A DNA stretch of 15,946 bases from Wenzhouxiangella sp. (GTDB lineage Bacteria; Pseudomonadota; Gammaproteobacteria; Xanthomonadales; Wenzhouxiangellaceae): contig SKQI01000188.1 in NCBI GenBank assembly GCA_007119095.1, positions 1 to 15,946 on the forward strand, in the 5' to 3' direction. Below are positions 8,055 to 15,873 of the stretch, in pieces; the first letter of the stretch is position 1, and every line of letters starts with the position of its first letter. Made by a program: the position numbers and the translations under genes. A model generated the notes under the pieces. That model worked only from the letters and a program-made list of their open reading frames with translations, was not told the DNA's origin and searched no databases.

Positions 8055-8750
8055 ATGATGCATGCCATGATTCTCGCGGCCGGGCGCGGCGAGCGGCTAA
8101 GGCCGCTGACCGACGCCACACCGAAACCGCTGCTTGAAGTCGGCGGCAAGCCGTTGATAGAACATCACTTGGAGCGGCTGGCCGAGGCCGGCGTCAGGCG
8201 CGTGGTCATCAACCTGGGCTGGCTGGGTGAACAGATTTCGGCAAGCCTGGGGACTGGCGATCGATTCGGACTGGAGATTCACTATTCCCCGGAACCACCG
8301 GGGGCACTGGAAACCGCCGGCGGAATCATACAGGCGCTACCGCTGCTCGGCTCACAACCTTTTCTGGTTATCGCTGGCGACATCCTGTGTGATTTTCGGT
8401 TCTCCCAGTTAACCAGCCTGGCAAACAAGGCGATGGCCCACCTGGTCATGGTCCCTAATCCCGCGCACCACCCGAATGGTGACTTCGCCCTGGAAAATGG
8501 CTGGCTGAAGCGAACTGGCCCGCAGCGGCACACCTTTTCGGGCATCGGTCTGTATCGGCCGGCTTTTTTCTACCATTTGACGCCCGGGCGGCGGGCTCTG
8601 CGACCGGTCTTCGAGTCGGCCATTGATCAACGCCAGATCACTGCCAGCCTGCATCCTGGCTACTGGTCGGACATTGGCACGCCAGAGCGGCTGACTGAAG
8701 CCCGCCGCGCCTGGCCAGCCGGCACCAGAACGCCCGGGCATGATGATTGA
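8055..8750 (+). CDS. murU: N-acetylmuramate alpha-1-phosphate uridylyltransferase MurU
   Basis: The product has 231 residues with the nucleotidyltransferase signature AMILAAGRGERLRPLTDATP followed by KP (residues 4-25). Lys24 and the G-x-G-x-R loop are the expected NTP-binding residues. GDILCDF provides the acidic metal site, and HPNGDFAL, FSGIGLY and YWSDIGTPERL match the MurU group rather than glucose- or mannose-phosphate transferases. It converts MurNAc-1-phosphate plus UTP to UDP-MurNAc, downstream of AmgK, and so supplies a fosfomycin-insensitive bypass of MurA/MurB in organisms studied. Two ATGs are adjacent (8055 and 8058). AAAGGAAG at 8038-8045 fits 8055 slightly better, while family alignment fits 8058. 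pntAA starts 50 bases downstream on the same strand. Confidence 0.9.
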   Translation: MMHAMILAAGRGERLRPLTDATPKPLLEVGGKPLIEHHLERLAEAGVRRVVINLGWLGEQISASLGTGDRFGLEIHYSPEPPGALETAGGIIQALPLLGSQPFLVIAGDILCDFRFSQLTSLANKAMAHLVMVPNPAHHPNGDFALENGWLKRTGPQRHTFSGIGLYRPAFFYHLTPGRRALRPVFESAIDQRQITASLHPGYWSDIGTPERLTEARRAWPAGTRTPGHDD

Positions 8751-8776
8751 TTCACGGGCCTCGCTACCGCTACACT
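8747..8776 (+). promoter_or_regulatory. Weak candidate promoter for the pnt operon
   Basis: TTGATT (8747-8752, overlapping the murU stop) and TACACT (8771-8776) are 18 bases apart, 24 bases before the pntAA start codon. Both boxes are only partial matches, and read-through from murU is equally possible. Confidence 0.3.
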
Positions 8777-8800
8777 GCAAATTCAAGTTGAGGGAATGCT

Positions 8801-9913
8801 ATGACGGTCACCATTGGAATCATTCGGGAAACTGCCGCCGGCGAACGTCGCGTTGCGCTAGACCCACCCACGGCGGCCAAGTTGACCGCCGCCGGTCACA
8901 AGGTTCTGATCGAATCCGATGCCGGCACCGAGGCTGGCCACCCCGATGCATCGTGGGCGGATTGCGAGATCAAGTCCTCGGCCGGCGAAGTCGCCGCCGC
9001 CGCGGATGTCCTGCTGAGCGTGCGGCGACCGGATGCCGACACCTTCAAGGCCATGCGCTCAGGCGCCGTCGTGATCGGCCAACTCGCGCCCTACCGCGAC
9101 TTCGACCAGCTGCAGGCCGCCACTGACCAGGGCCTGTCGCTGCTAAGCATGGAACTGGTACCGCGGATTACCCGCGCCCAGGCCATGGACGTGCTCTCCT
9201 CGCAGGCAACGGTGGCCGGCTACAAGGCCGTGATCATTGCCGCCGACATCGCGCCGCGGCTGTTTCCGATGCTGACTACTGCCGCCGGCACCCTGCGTCC
9301 GGCCAAGGCCGTGGTGATTGGCGCCGGCGTGGCCGGCTTGCAGGCCATTGCCACCGCGCGCCGCCTTGGCGCCCAGGTCGAAGCCTATGACATTCGGGCC
9401 GCCGCCCGCGAACAGGTCGAATCACTGGGCGCGAAAATGATCGACACCGGCGTCGATGCCGAAACCGAAGGCGGCTATGCGCGCGAGCTGACCGATGAAG
9501 AGAAAGCCAAGCAGGCCGAGGCTCTGGCTCGCCACCTGGCCAAGGCCGACGCAGTGATTTCAACCGCCGCCATCCCCGGCCGACCGGCGCCGAAAATCAT
9601 CACCCAGGCCATGGTCGATGCCATGAAGCCGGGCAGCGTGATCGTCGACCTGGCCGCCGAAAGCGGCGGCAACTGCGAGCTGACCCGGGCCGGCGAAACG
9701 GTCAATCACAATGGCGTGCTGATCAACGGGCCGGTCAACCTGCCCAGCCGGGCGCCGCTGCACGCGTCGGAAATGTATGCCAAGAACATTCACAACCTGT
9801 TTGCCCTGCTGATCAATGAAGGGGGCGAGTTGAGCATCAATACCGAAGACGAGGTCATCGCCGGCTGCCTGCTGGCCCATGGTGGCGCCGTCGTCCACGA
9901 AAAATTCAAGTAA
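8801..9913 (+). CDS. pntAA: Proton-translocating NAD(P) transhydrogenase, subunit alpha part 1 (PntAA)
   Basis: The product has 370 residues and is domain I, the peripheral NAD(H)-binding part of the Re/Si-specific transhydrogenase. A Rossmann motif GAGVAG (174-179) is followed by an acidic residue in AYDIR (Asp197), as expected for NAD preference. The segment PRITRAQAMD (121-130) supplies the Arg122, Gln127 and Asp130 triad that corresponds to the RQD loop known in Rhodospirillum rubrum, where it meets domain III for hydride transfer. No membrane helices are present, so the alpha subunit is split, as in R. rubrum, unlike the fused E. coli PntA. GAGGGAA precedes the ATG. pntAB follows after 44 bases. 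Confidence 0.96.
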   Translation: MTVTIGIIRETAAGERRVALDPPTAAKLTAAGHKVLIESDAGTEAGHPDASWADCEIKSSAGEVAAAADVLLSVRRPDADTFKAMRSGAVVIGQLAPYRDFDQLQAATDQGLSLLSMELVPRITRAQAMDVLSSQATVAGYKAVIIAADIAPRLFPMLTTAAGTLRPAKAVVIGAGVAGLQAIATARRLGAQVEAYDIRAAAREQVESLGAKMIDTGVDAETEGGYARELTDEEKAKQAEALARHLAKADAVISTAAIPGRPAPKIITQAMVDAMKPGSVIVDLAAESGGNCELTRAGETVNHNGVLINGPVNLPSRAPLHASEMYAKNIHNLFALLINEGGELSINTEDEVIAGCLLAHGGAVVHEKFK

Positions 9914-9917
9914 GTGG

Positions 9918-9935
9918 TCGCACCAACGGGTGCGA
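9918..9935 (+). other. Small hairpin in the pntAA-pntAB gap
   Basis: TCGCACC (9918-9924) pairs with GGTGCGA (9929-9935) across a 4-base loop, starting 4 bases after the pntAA stop and ending about 12 bases before the pntAB ribosome-binding site (AGGGAG). No T-tract follows, so it is not a terminator. It could tune translation or mRNA stability between the subunits; function is not shown. Confidence 0.5.
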
Positions 9936-9957
9936 AACCAAGCAACAGGGAGTAAGT

Positions 9958-10257
9958 ATGGAAGGCTGGATTGCGCTTTATATCTTCATGCTGGCGGCGT
10001 TTACCGGGATCGAGGTGATCCGCCGGGTACCGGCGATCCTGCATACACCGCTGATGTCAGGCTCCAACTTCATCCACGGCATCGTCGTGGTCGGCGGCAT
10101 GGTGGTGCTGGGCATGGCGGATACCACGGCCGAGATTATCGTGGGCTTTATTGCCGTATTCCTCGGCGCCGGCAACGCGGTCGGCGGCTACGTGGTCACC
10201 GAGCGCATGCTGGAGATGTTCAAGTCCTCCGGTACCAAGCCCGAGAAAAAGGATTAA
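9958..10257 (+). CDS. pntAB: NAD(P) transhydrogenase subunit alpha part 2 (PntAB, membrane)
   Basis: The product has 99 residues and is the small membrane part of domain II of the alpha subunit. Three hydrophobic helices are visible (about 4-24, 36-54 and 58-78). The motif SGSNFIHGIVVVGGM (34-48) is well conserved in this family and contributes to the proton channel together with PntB. The C-terminus is short and charged (KPEKKD). AGGGAGT lies 4-5 bases before the ATG. pntB begins 3 bases after the stop, so the two are almost certainly cotranslated. Confidence 0.95.
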   Translation: MEGWIALYIFMLAAFTGIEVIRRVPAILHTPLMSGSNFIHGIVVVGGMVVLGMADTTAEIIVGFIAVFLGAGNAVGGYVVTERMLEMFKSSGTKPEKKD

Positions 10258-10260
10258 GCG

Positions 10261-11658
10261 ATGATTCCCGGAGTCGACTTTCTTGTTCCTGCGGTCTATT
10301 TTGCGGCCGCGGTGATGTTCATCTACGGCCTGAAAGGCATGAGCTCGCCGGTGACGGCGCGCAGCGGCATGATCTGGGCCGGCGTCGCGATGCTGCTGGC
10401 CGTGCTGGTCACCTTCATTCATCCCAAGGTCGAAGGCAATTACCTGCTGATGGTCATTGCCCTGGTGTCGGCCTCGGCACTGGCCTGGTGGTGGGCCAAG
10501 GTCGTGGCGATGACCGACATGCCGCAGATGATTGCCCTGTACAACGGCATGGGCGGCGGTTCGGCTGCGGCCATTGCCGCCGTCGAGCTGCTCAAGCTGC
10601 ATTCCGGCCAGGTCCAGATGGTACCGACCACCCTGCTGGTGGCCAGCTTCGGCGCCATCATCGGCTCGATCGCCTTTTCCGGCTCGCTGATTGCCTATGC
10701 CAAGCTGCAGGGCTGGATGCGCAAGAGCTGGCGCTTCCCGGGTCAGCAGCTGTTCAACCTGCTGGTTTTTGCCGCCACCATTGGCCTGGGCGTGTGGATC
10801 TTCATCGACGGCCCGACCCCGATGCTGCTGCTGTTGTTCTTCAGCCTGGCACTGCTGGCCGGGGTGCTGCTGACGGTACCAATCGGCGGTGCCGACATGC
10901 CGGTGGTGATCTCCCTGTACAACGCGCTGACCGGACTGGCCGTGGGCTTCAAGGGCTACGTGCTGGAGATTCCGGCGCTGATGATTGCCGGCATTGTCGT
11001 CGGTGCTGCCGGCACCCTGCTGACCCAGCTGATGGCCAAGGCCATGAACCGCTCGCTGACCAACGTACTGTTCGCCGGCTTCGGCAAGGCCGATGAGGAC
11101 GCCACCGGCTCGGCTGCCAGCGGCGAAATGCGAGCCATTGACGCCACCGACGCGGCCATTCAGATGGCTTATGCCGAGAAAGTCATCATCGTGCCCGGCT
11201 ATGGTCTGGCCGTTGCTCAGGCCCAGCACAAGATCTGGGAACTGACCGAGCTCTTGACCTCGCGCGGGGTCAAGGTCACTTTCGCCATCCACCCGGTGGC
11301 CGGAAGAATGCCCGGTCACATGAACGTGCTGCTGGCCGAGGCCGGCGTGCCTTACGACCTGATCTATGACCTGGAAGACATCAACGCCCAATTCCCGACC
11401 ACCGATGTCGCCCTGGTCATCGGCGCAAACGATGTCGTCAACCCGGCCGCACGCAAGGACACCACCAGCCCGATCTACGGCATGCCTATCCTGGACGTGG
11501 ACCGGGCCCGCAACTGCATCGTCGTCAAACGCGGCCAGGGCACCGGCTTCTCCGGCATCGAAAACCTGCTGTTCTTCGAGGACAATACCCGGATGCTCTA
11601 TGGAGATGCGCAAAAGGTCGCCCAGGCGCTGATTTCCGGGATCAAGGCGTTAGGATAA
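10261..11658 (+). CDS. pntB: NAD(P) transhydrogenase subunit beta (PntB)
   Basis: The product has 465 residues, the normal PntB length. About the first 265 residues form a bundle of inner-membrane helices (domain II), including ALYNGMGGGSAAAIAAVEL, whose pattern is typical of the channel. The rest is domain III, the cytosolic NADP(H)-binding domain, with VPGYGLAVAQAQ (from 311), HPVAGRMPGHMNVLL (from His344) and GANDVVNPAA (388-397). The complex uses the proton gradient to reduce NADP+ with NADH. AAGGAT inside the end of pntAB acts as ribosome-binding site. A large inverted repeat begins 4 bases after the stop and may serve as the 3' end structure of the operon transcript. Confidence 0.97.
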   Translation: MIPGVDFLVPAVYFAAAVMFIYGLKGMSSPVTARSGMIWAGVAMLLAVLVTFIHPKVEGNYLLMVIALVSASALAWWWAKVVAMTDMPQMIALYNGMGGGSAAAIAAVELLKLHSGQVQMVPTTLLVASFGAIIGSIAFSGSLIAYAKLQGWMRKSWRFPGQQLFNLLVFAATIGLGVWIFIDGPTPMLLLLFFSLALLAGVLLTVPIGGADMPVVISLYNALTGLAVGFKGYVLEIPALMIAGIVVGAAGTLLTQLMAKAMNRSLTNVLFAGFGKADEDATGSAASGEMRAIDATDAAIQMAYAEKVIIVPGYGLAVAQAQHKIWELTELLTSRGVKVTFAIHPVAGRMPGHMNVLLAEAGVPYDLIYDLEDINAQFPTTDVALVIGANDVVNPAARKDTTSPIYGMPILDVDRARNCIVVKRGQGTGFSGIENLLFFEDNTRMLYGDAQKVAQALISGIKALG

Positions 11659-11661
11659 AGA

Positions 11662-11733
11662 AAAGGGTTCAGGGTTCAGGGTTCAGGAAAACCGGATCGG
11701 AGCCCCCCCTGAACCCTGAACCCTGAACCCTTT
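11662..11733. repeat. 26-base perfect inverted repeat of GGGTTCA heptamers after pntB
   Basis: Positions 11662-11687 and 11708-11733 are exact reverse complements over 26 bases, with a 20-base loop. Each arm is three tandem copies of GGGTTCA (or its complement) flanked by AAA/TTT. In RNA it would form a very stable hairpin on either strand. The T-run is only three long and part of the stem, so termination is possible but not textbook. The architecture is the same as at 2194-2286, though the unit differs by one base (GGGTTCA versus GGGTTCC). Confidence 0.92.
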
Positions 11734-11743
11734 CTGGTAAACC

Positions 11744-11770
11744 TTGACAGGTGTACTACTGTTGTATAAC
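11744..11770 (+). promoter_or_regulatory. Predicted sigma70 promoter of the lipoprotein-asnB unit
   Basis: A perfect -35 TTGACA (11744-11749) and a near-consensus -10 TATAAC (11765-11770) lie directly upstream of the lipoprotein gene. The spacer is 15 bases, shorter than the usual 17, which is often seen in promoters that need an activator or are tightly controlled. The start codon is 37 bases downstream of the -10. Confidence 0.6.
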
Positions 11771-11772
11771 AC
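11751..11772. promoter_or_regulatory. Dyad overlapping the lipoprotein-asnB promoter (candidate operator)
   Basis: A 22-base dyad of the form GTGT-N2-TAC-N4-GTA-N2-ACAC is centred at 11761.5. It covers the spacer and the whole -10 box. The form resembles operators of TetR- or GntR-type regulators, but no regulator gene is adjacent, so the binding protein is unknown. Confidence 0.5.
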
Positions 11773-11807
11773 TAAACATCCATTCACCCCAACCGGGAGA
11801 ACCTGAC

Positions 11808-13517
11808 ATGCTTCGCAAATTACTGATTGTGCTTTTCCTGGTGCCACTGCTGGCAGGATGCGGTCGTGATTCCGATACGGACGCGCCGGAAACGGCTGCA
11901 GCCCCGCCAACGCCGGAGACAGTGGCTGATCCGGCTGATCATGCGCTGTTTGAGCGAATTGATGCCGATACCGCGATGATTTATGCCAACTTGCTGACGC
12001 TTCCAGACGAGATATCCGACATGGTCTGGAACATGGTGGGAGCCCTTTACGAGGGTCAGGAAGAAGCCATGGCTGAGGCGGCCGATTTGCTGGTCGGGCG
12101 ATCTCCGCTGCTGGCTGCCATGTTCCGCGATATTGGCACCGTTCGCTCGGCTGAGGATTTCGAAGCCAGAGGTCTGGCCAGCAACGACTTGTGGGCCATG
12201 CACATGATTTCGGTCTATCCTGTCGCCCATTTTCGCCTCGTCGACGGCGAAGCCTTTGAAGCCTGGCTGAACCGCCTGGCCGAAGAGGCCGAAACCGAGT
12301 GGCCAGAGCGCGTCATCGACGGTGAACGACTGATCTGGAGTGACATGGGCGGATTCGGTATCGCTCTGCACAACGATGGCGAAATTGCCACCCTTGGCCT
12401 GGTGGCCGACGATGACCTGCTGTTGCGGCGGATCGCGAACCTGGACCAACCGGCCAGCGCTTTTCAGCCGCGAGATCTGCAGTCATTCAACCAGGCCCGC
12501 GGCCTGACCGCCTATGGCAGTGGATTTTTCGAATTCCAGCGGTTCTTCAGCCGCTTGCTCGACGATAGCGACGAGCAAAGTGCACCGTTACGTGAGGCCA
12601 TGGATATGCACCGCGCGGCCGCCGACGCAGCCTGTGACCGTGAGCTGGAAGCCTTGTTTGCCCAGATCCCCCGGCTCAGCTTCGGCATGCCGGGCTTGAG
12701 CATGCAGGAAATCAGCATGTTGATGCGTATCGAAACGCACGGTGACCTCGGCCAGCGCCTGGCACCCATCGCCGACACACCGGTTGGGCTGGATGTCAGC
12801 AATCCGCGCCTGCTGTCGGCCGGACTCGCGCTCAACCTGATTGCGGCCCGCGATTTTGGTCGCGAACTGGTCGGTGGCTGGGTGGAAAACCCACCCCAGT
12901 GTGCCTTGTTTGAAGGCGTGCGCGAGAATGCCAGCGATTGGCAGCTGGCCTTGAACCGCCCGATCCCGCCGTTCATCACCGGCATGCACGGACTGCGAGT
13001 TGACCTGGAGCGCTTCCGCATGGTCGGCTCGGCCACTGGCGTGGAAGACGTATCCGGCACCATGACCCTGTTCATGCGCAACCCGCAGATGCTGTTGGGA
13101 ATGGCGCAGATGTTTTCACCCGAACTGGCTGCCCTGGAGTTGCAGGCCGGTGGCGATCCGCAAGCTCTGCCGGCGGAGATGACCGAACAGTTCGGCGGCA
13201 TACCGGCCTGGGTAGCCCTGGGCGAGCAGGCCCTGGGCATGGCCGTAGGCGATGGCCAGAAGGATCGCCTCCAGGCCAGTATGCAGCCGGGTGAAGCCGA
13301 CAATGCCGTTTTTGCCTACAGCATCAACGTGCCCGCCTATGCCAGCATGCTTGATGAACTGGCGGCCATCATGGCCTCGGATAGCGATGACAATGGCGTC
13401 GAACTGGATTTCAACTTTCTCGGCATGATGCTTGACCAGCAGGAAGAAAGTCAGGTTTCGATTCGCCTGCACGAGCAGGGGATCGATATCATCAGCACCA
13501 GTCTCTTTCGCCAATGA
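11808..13517 (+). CDS. Uncharacterised lipoprotein of 569 residues
   Basis: I do not recognise a named family. The N-terminus is a lipoprotein signal: basic MLRK, a hydrophobic core, then lipobox LLAGC with the lipidated Cys18. A short disordered linker rich in Asp, Pro, Ala and Thr (19-45) follows. The residue after Cys is Gly, not Asp, so outer-membrane sorting is plausible. The globular part starts DADTAMIYANLLTLPDEI, reminiscent of periplasmic proteins that open with an ADTP-ANL motif, but this likeness is weak. It is acidic and rich in Met and Leu, with Cys only near two central positions (in AADAACDRE and PPQCALFE), a possible disulfide. No catalytic motif is seen. ATG at 11808 has GGGAGAA 6 bases upstream; a 19-codon upstream extension is rejected. 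asnB begins 8 bases after its stop, so the two probably share a transcript. Confidence 0.85.
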   Translation: MLRKLLIVLFLVPLLAGCGRDSDTDAPETAAAPPTPETVADPADHALFERIDADTAMIYANLLTLPDEISDMVWNMVGALYEGQEEAMAEAADLLVGRSPLLAAMFRDIGTVRSAEDFEARGLASNDLWAMHMISVYPVAHFRLVDGEAFEAWLNRLAEEAETEWPERVIDGERLIWSDMGGFGIALHNDGEIATLGLVADDDLLLRRIANLDQPASAFQPRDLQSFNQARGLTAYGSGFFEFQRFFSRLLDDSDEQSAPLREAMDMHRAAADAACDRELEALFAQIPRLSFGMPGLSMQEISMLMRIETHGDLGQRLAPIADTPVGLDVSNPRLLSAGLALNLIAARDFGRELVGGWVENPPQCALFEGVRENASDWQLALNRPIPPFITGMHGLRVDLERFRMVGSATGVEDVSGTMTLFMRNPQMLLGMAQMFSPELAALELQAGGDPQALPAEMTEQFGGIPAWVALGEQALGMAVGDGQKDRLQASMQPGEADNAVFAYSINVPAYASMLDELAAIMASDSDDNGVELDFNFLGMMLDQQEESQVSIRLHEQGIDIISTSLFRQ

Positions 13518-13525
13518 TCTGATCC

Positions 13526-15184
13526 ATGTGCTCCATTCTCGGTTTGTTCGATATCCCCGCAGACCAGCGCGGTCTGCGGGGCCTTGCCCTTGAAGCCTCA
13601 CGCCGTCAGCGTCACCGCGGACCGGACTGGAGCGGCATTTACGTCCATGACCAGGCCATCATCGCCCATGAGCGCCTGGCCATTGTTGGCATCGACTCCG
13701 GCGCCCAGCCCCTGGTCAGCGCCGATGGCCATCACGTGCTCGGCGTTAACGGTGAAATCTACAACCACCGCGAACTGCGCGCCGAGTTCGGTGATTATCC
13801 GTTCCAGACCAGCTCGGACTGTGAGGTCATCCTGGCCCTTTATCATCAGCACGGCAAGGATTTCCTGAATCGGCTCAACGGCATTTATGCCTTTGTACTT
13901 TGGGACGAGGTCAAACAGCGTTACCTGGTTGCACGCGACCCGATTGGCGTCATGCCGCTGTATTACGGGCGTGACGATGACGGCATGCTCTGGGTGGCTT
14001 CGGAGATGAAAGCCATCGAGCCCCGCTGCCGCCAGTTCCAGGCTTTCCCTCCCGGTCATTTGTTGGACTCGGAAACCGGAGAGCTGGAGCGCTGGTACCA
14101 GCCCGACTGGCGCGAGTTTACCAAGGCCAGTGAAACGGCCGACCCGAAGCGCCTGCGCCAGGCCCTGGAAGCGGCAGTGCACCGGCAGATGATGTGCGAT
14201 GTGCCCTACGGGGTGCTGTTGTCCGGCGGGCTGGACTCATCGCTGGTTGCCGCCATTGCCCAGCGCTATGCCGACAAGCGCATCGAGTCCGACGACACCG
14301 AGGCGGCCTGGTGGCCGCGCCTGCACTCTTTTGCCATCGGCCTGGAAGGTTCGCCCGACCTGGCCGCCGCCCGCATTGCCGCACGCGCCATCGGCACCCA
14401 GCACCACGAGTTCTGCTACACCATCCAGGAAGGGATTGACGCCCTGGAAGATGTCATCCGACATATCGAGACCTTCGATGTCACCACTATCCGCGCGTCG
14501 ACACCGATGTTCCTGTTGGCGCGTCGAATCAAGGCCATGGGCATCAAGATGGTGATGTCCGGTGAAGGCGCGGATGAGATTTTCGGCGGCTACCTGTATT
14601 TTCACAAGGCGCCCAACGCTCAGGCTTTTCACGAGGAAACCGTCCGCAAAATCGGCAAGCTGCACCTGTACGACTGCCTGCGGGCGAACAAGTCCATGGC
14701 CGCTTGGGGCGTGGAGGCGCGGGTGCCATTCCTGGACCTGGAATTCCTGGAGGTCGCCATGCGACTGGACCCGGCGGCAAAGATGGCCGGCGGCGGCAAG
14801 CCGGAAAAAGCCATCCTGCGCGAGGCAGGCGTTGGCCTGTTGCCCGACGAGATCCTGTGGCGTCAAAAGGAGCAGTTCTCGGACGGCGTCGGCTATGGCT
14901 GGATTGATGCGCTGAAAGATCATGCCGAAGCCCAGGTCAGCGATCGCGAACTGCTGGAGGCCGAGCAACGCTTTCCCTACAACCCGCCTATTACCAAAGA
15001 GCAATACCTGTACCGGCGCATTTTCGAGCGCCACTTCCCGTCCTCGGCGGCCGCGGCCACGGTACCGGCCGGACCTTCGATTGCCTGCTCCACCCCGGAA
15101 GCCCTGGCCTGGGACGAAGGGTTTGCCAGCATGGCCGACCCTTCGGGCCGAGCCATGCGCGGGGTCCATCAGGACAGCTACTAA
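13526..15184 (+). CDS. asnB: Glutamine-hydrolysing asparagine synthetase B
   Basis: The product has 552 residues, collinear with E. coli AsnB (554). The start MCSILGLF places the catalytic Cys2 at the mature N-terminus of the class II glutaminase domain. RHRGPDWSGIY, GEIYNH and SSDCEVI complete the glutamine site. The synthetase domain carries the PP-loop SGGLDSS (233-239), SGEGADE (345-351), TTIRASTPM and the C-terminal WRQKEQFSDGVGY. It makes asparagine from aspartate, glutamine and ATP in the cytosol. There is no clear ribosome-binding site, and the gene starts 8 bases after the lipoprotein stop, so translation may depend on coupling to it. Its end overlaps the convergent hda gene by 4 bases. 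Confidence 0.97.
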   Translation: MCSILGLFDIPADQRGLRGLALEASRRQRHRGPDWSGIYVHDQAIIAHERLAIVGIDSGAQPLVSADGHHVLGVNGEIYNHRELRAEFGDYPFQTSSDCEVILALYHQHGKDFLNRLNGIYAFVLWDEVKQRYLVARDPIGVMPLYYGRDDDGMLWVASEMKAIEPRCRQFQAFPPGHLLDSETGELERWYQPDWREFTKASETADPKRLRQALEAAVHRQMMCDVPYGVLLSGGLDSSLVAAIAQRYADKRIESDDTEAAWWPRLHSFAIGLEGSPDLAAARIAARAIGTQHHEFCYTIQEGIDALEDVIRHIETFDVTTIRASTPMFLLARRIKAMGIKMVMSGEGADEIFGGYLYFHKAPNAQAFHEETVRKIGKLHLYDCLRANKSMAAWGVEARVPFLDLEFLEVAMRLDPAAKMAGGGKPEKAILREAGVGLLPDEILWRQKEQFSDGVGYGWIDALKDHAEAQVSDRELLEAEQRFPYNPPITKEQYLYRRIFERHFPSSAAAATVPAGPSIACSTPEALAWDEGFASMADPSGRAMRGVHQDSY

Positions 15185-15873
15185 GCCATCCTCGATGGAT
15201 CCATCGCATCCAGGGTTTCCCGGATTAGCGGCACTGACAGGGTGCGGCGTTCGGTCAGCGCGCGGTTTGCGAGCTGCTCGATCAGGCGGGCGATGGCTGC
15301 AGCGCTGCGCGCCCCTCGCGTGAGCAGGTAGTCAGCAGCACCTCGACCGAGTACGACCTCATGCTCATCGGCCAGACGGCTGATCAGACTGCGCAGATCT
15401 GCCTCCTCCAGCGGTTTCAAGGTCAGGCGCGCAGCCTGACCCAGTCGCGAGCGCAAATCCGGCAGCTGGAAGCCATCGCGGCCGGCGCCGGACATCAACA
15501 CCGCGCAGCGCTCGGCTCGCCAGCGGTTCAGGGCATTGAACAACAGCATTTCGCCGGACGCATGGCCGGCCAAAGCGTCGACATCGTCGAGGAAAATGCA
15601 GTCGGCCAAAGCGTCGTCCAGCAGGGCCTGGTTGGAAGGTACCGCGAGGGCCAGGAACTGCGCACTGCTGCCCCGCTTGATCCGGTCGGCAAAACAGGCG
15701 CTCATCAGATGACTGCGGCCGGACCCGGGTGGTCCGCCCAGGAAATACCAGGATCCTGGCTCCAGACCGGCAGCGAGCAGATCGACCAGGGCCTGGTTGG
15801 GCCCGGCAACAAAATTCTCAAATCCCGGTCGCCGCGGCGGCTTCAGGGCCAGGGGAATCTGCTGCCGGCTCAT
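15181..15873 (-). CDS. hda: DnaA regulatory inactivator Hda
   Basis: The product has 230 residues. The N-terminus contains QIPLAL (5-10), a likely beta-clamp-binding motif, which supports ATG at 15873 rather than a 19-codon longer frame. The AAA+ core has a P-loop GGPPGSGRSH (46-55) with Arg53 in place of the usual Lys; E. coli Hda also has GRSH here, so this is a family trait. Walker B is IFLDDVDAL (93-101), and the Box VII arginine finger is in LPDLRSRL (Arg143). Hda bound to the DNA-loaded clamp stimulates ATP hydrolysis by DnaA and prevents re-initiation. Its start overlaps the upstream stop codon by one base (TGATG), showing tight linkage. The stop overlaps that of convergent asnB. Confidence 0.93.
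   Translation of the reverse strand: MSRQQIPLALKPPRRPGFENFVAGPNQALVDLLAAGLEPGSWYFLGGPPGSGRSHLMSACFADRIKRGSSAQFLALAVPSNQALLDDALADCIFLDDVDALAGHASGEMLLFNALNRWRAERCAVLMSGAGRDGFQLPDLRSRLGQAARLTLKPLEEADLRSLISRLADEHEVVLGRGAADYLLTRGARSAAAIARLIEQLANRALTERRTLSVPLIRETLDAMDPSRMA

Noticed and set aside
7823..8149. Longer diguanylate cyclase start (up to 109 extra codons)
   Set aside because: The longest form overlaps murU; ATG at 7822 has a strong GAGGAAA site. The intermediate ATG at 7930 cannot be fully excluded.
10057..11613. 518-codon open frame on the minus strand across pntAB/pntB
   Set aside because: It is antisense to clear transhydrogenase genes; its translation is rich in Gly, His, Gln and Asp without domain motifs, as expected from the reverse of GC-rich membrane-protein codons.
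15709..15738. Hda P-loop lacking the Walker A lysine as a sign of an inactive gene
   Set aside because: E. coli Hda also has arginine at this place (GRSH), so it is normal for the family.
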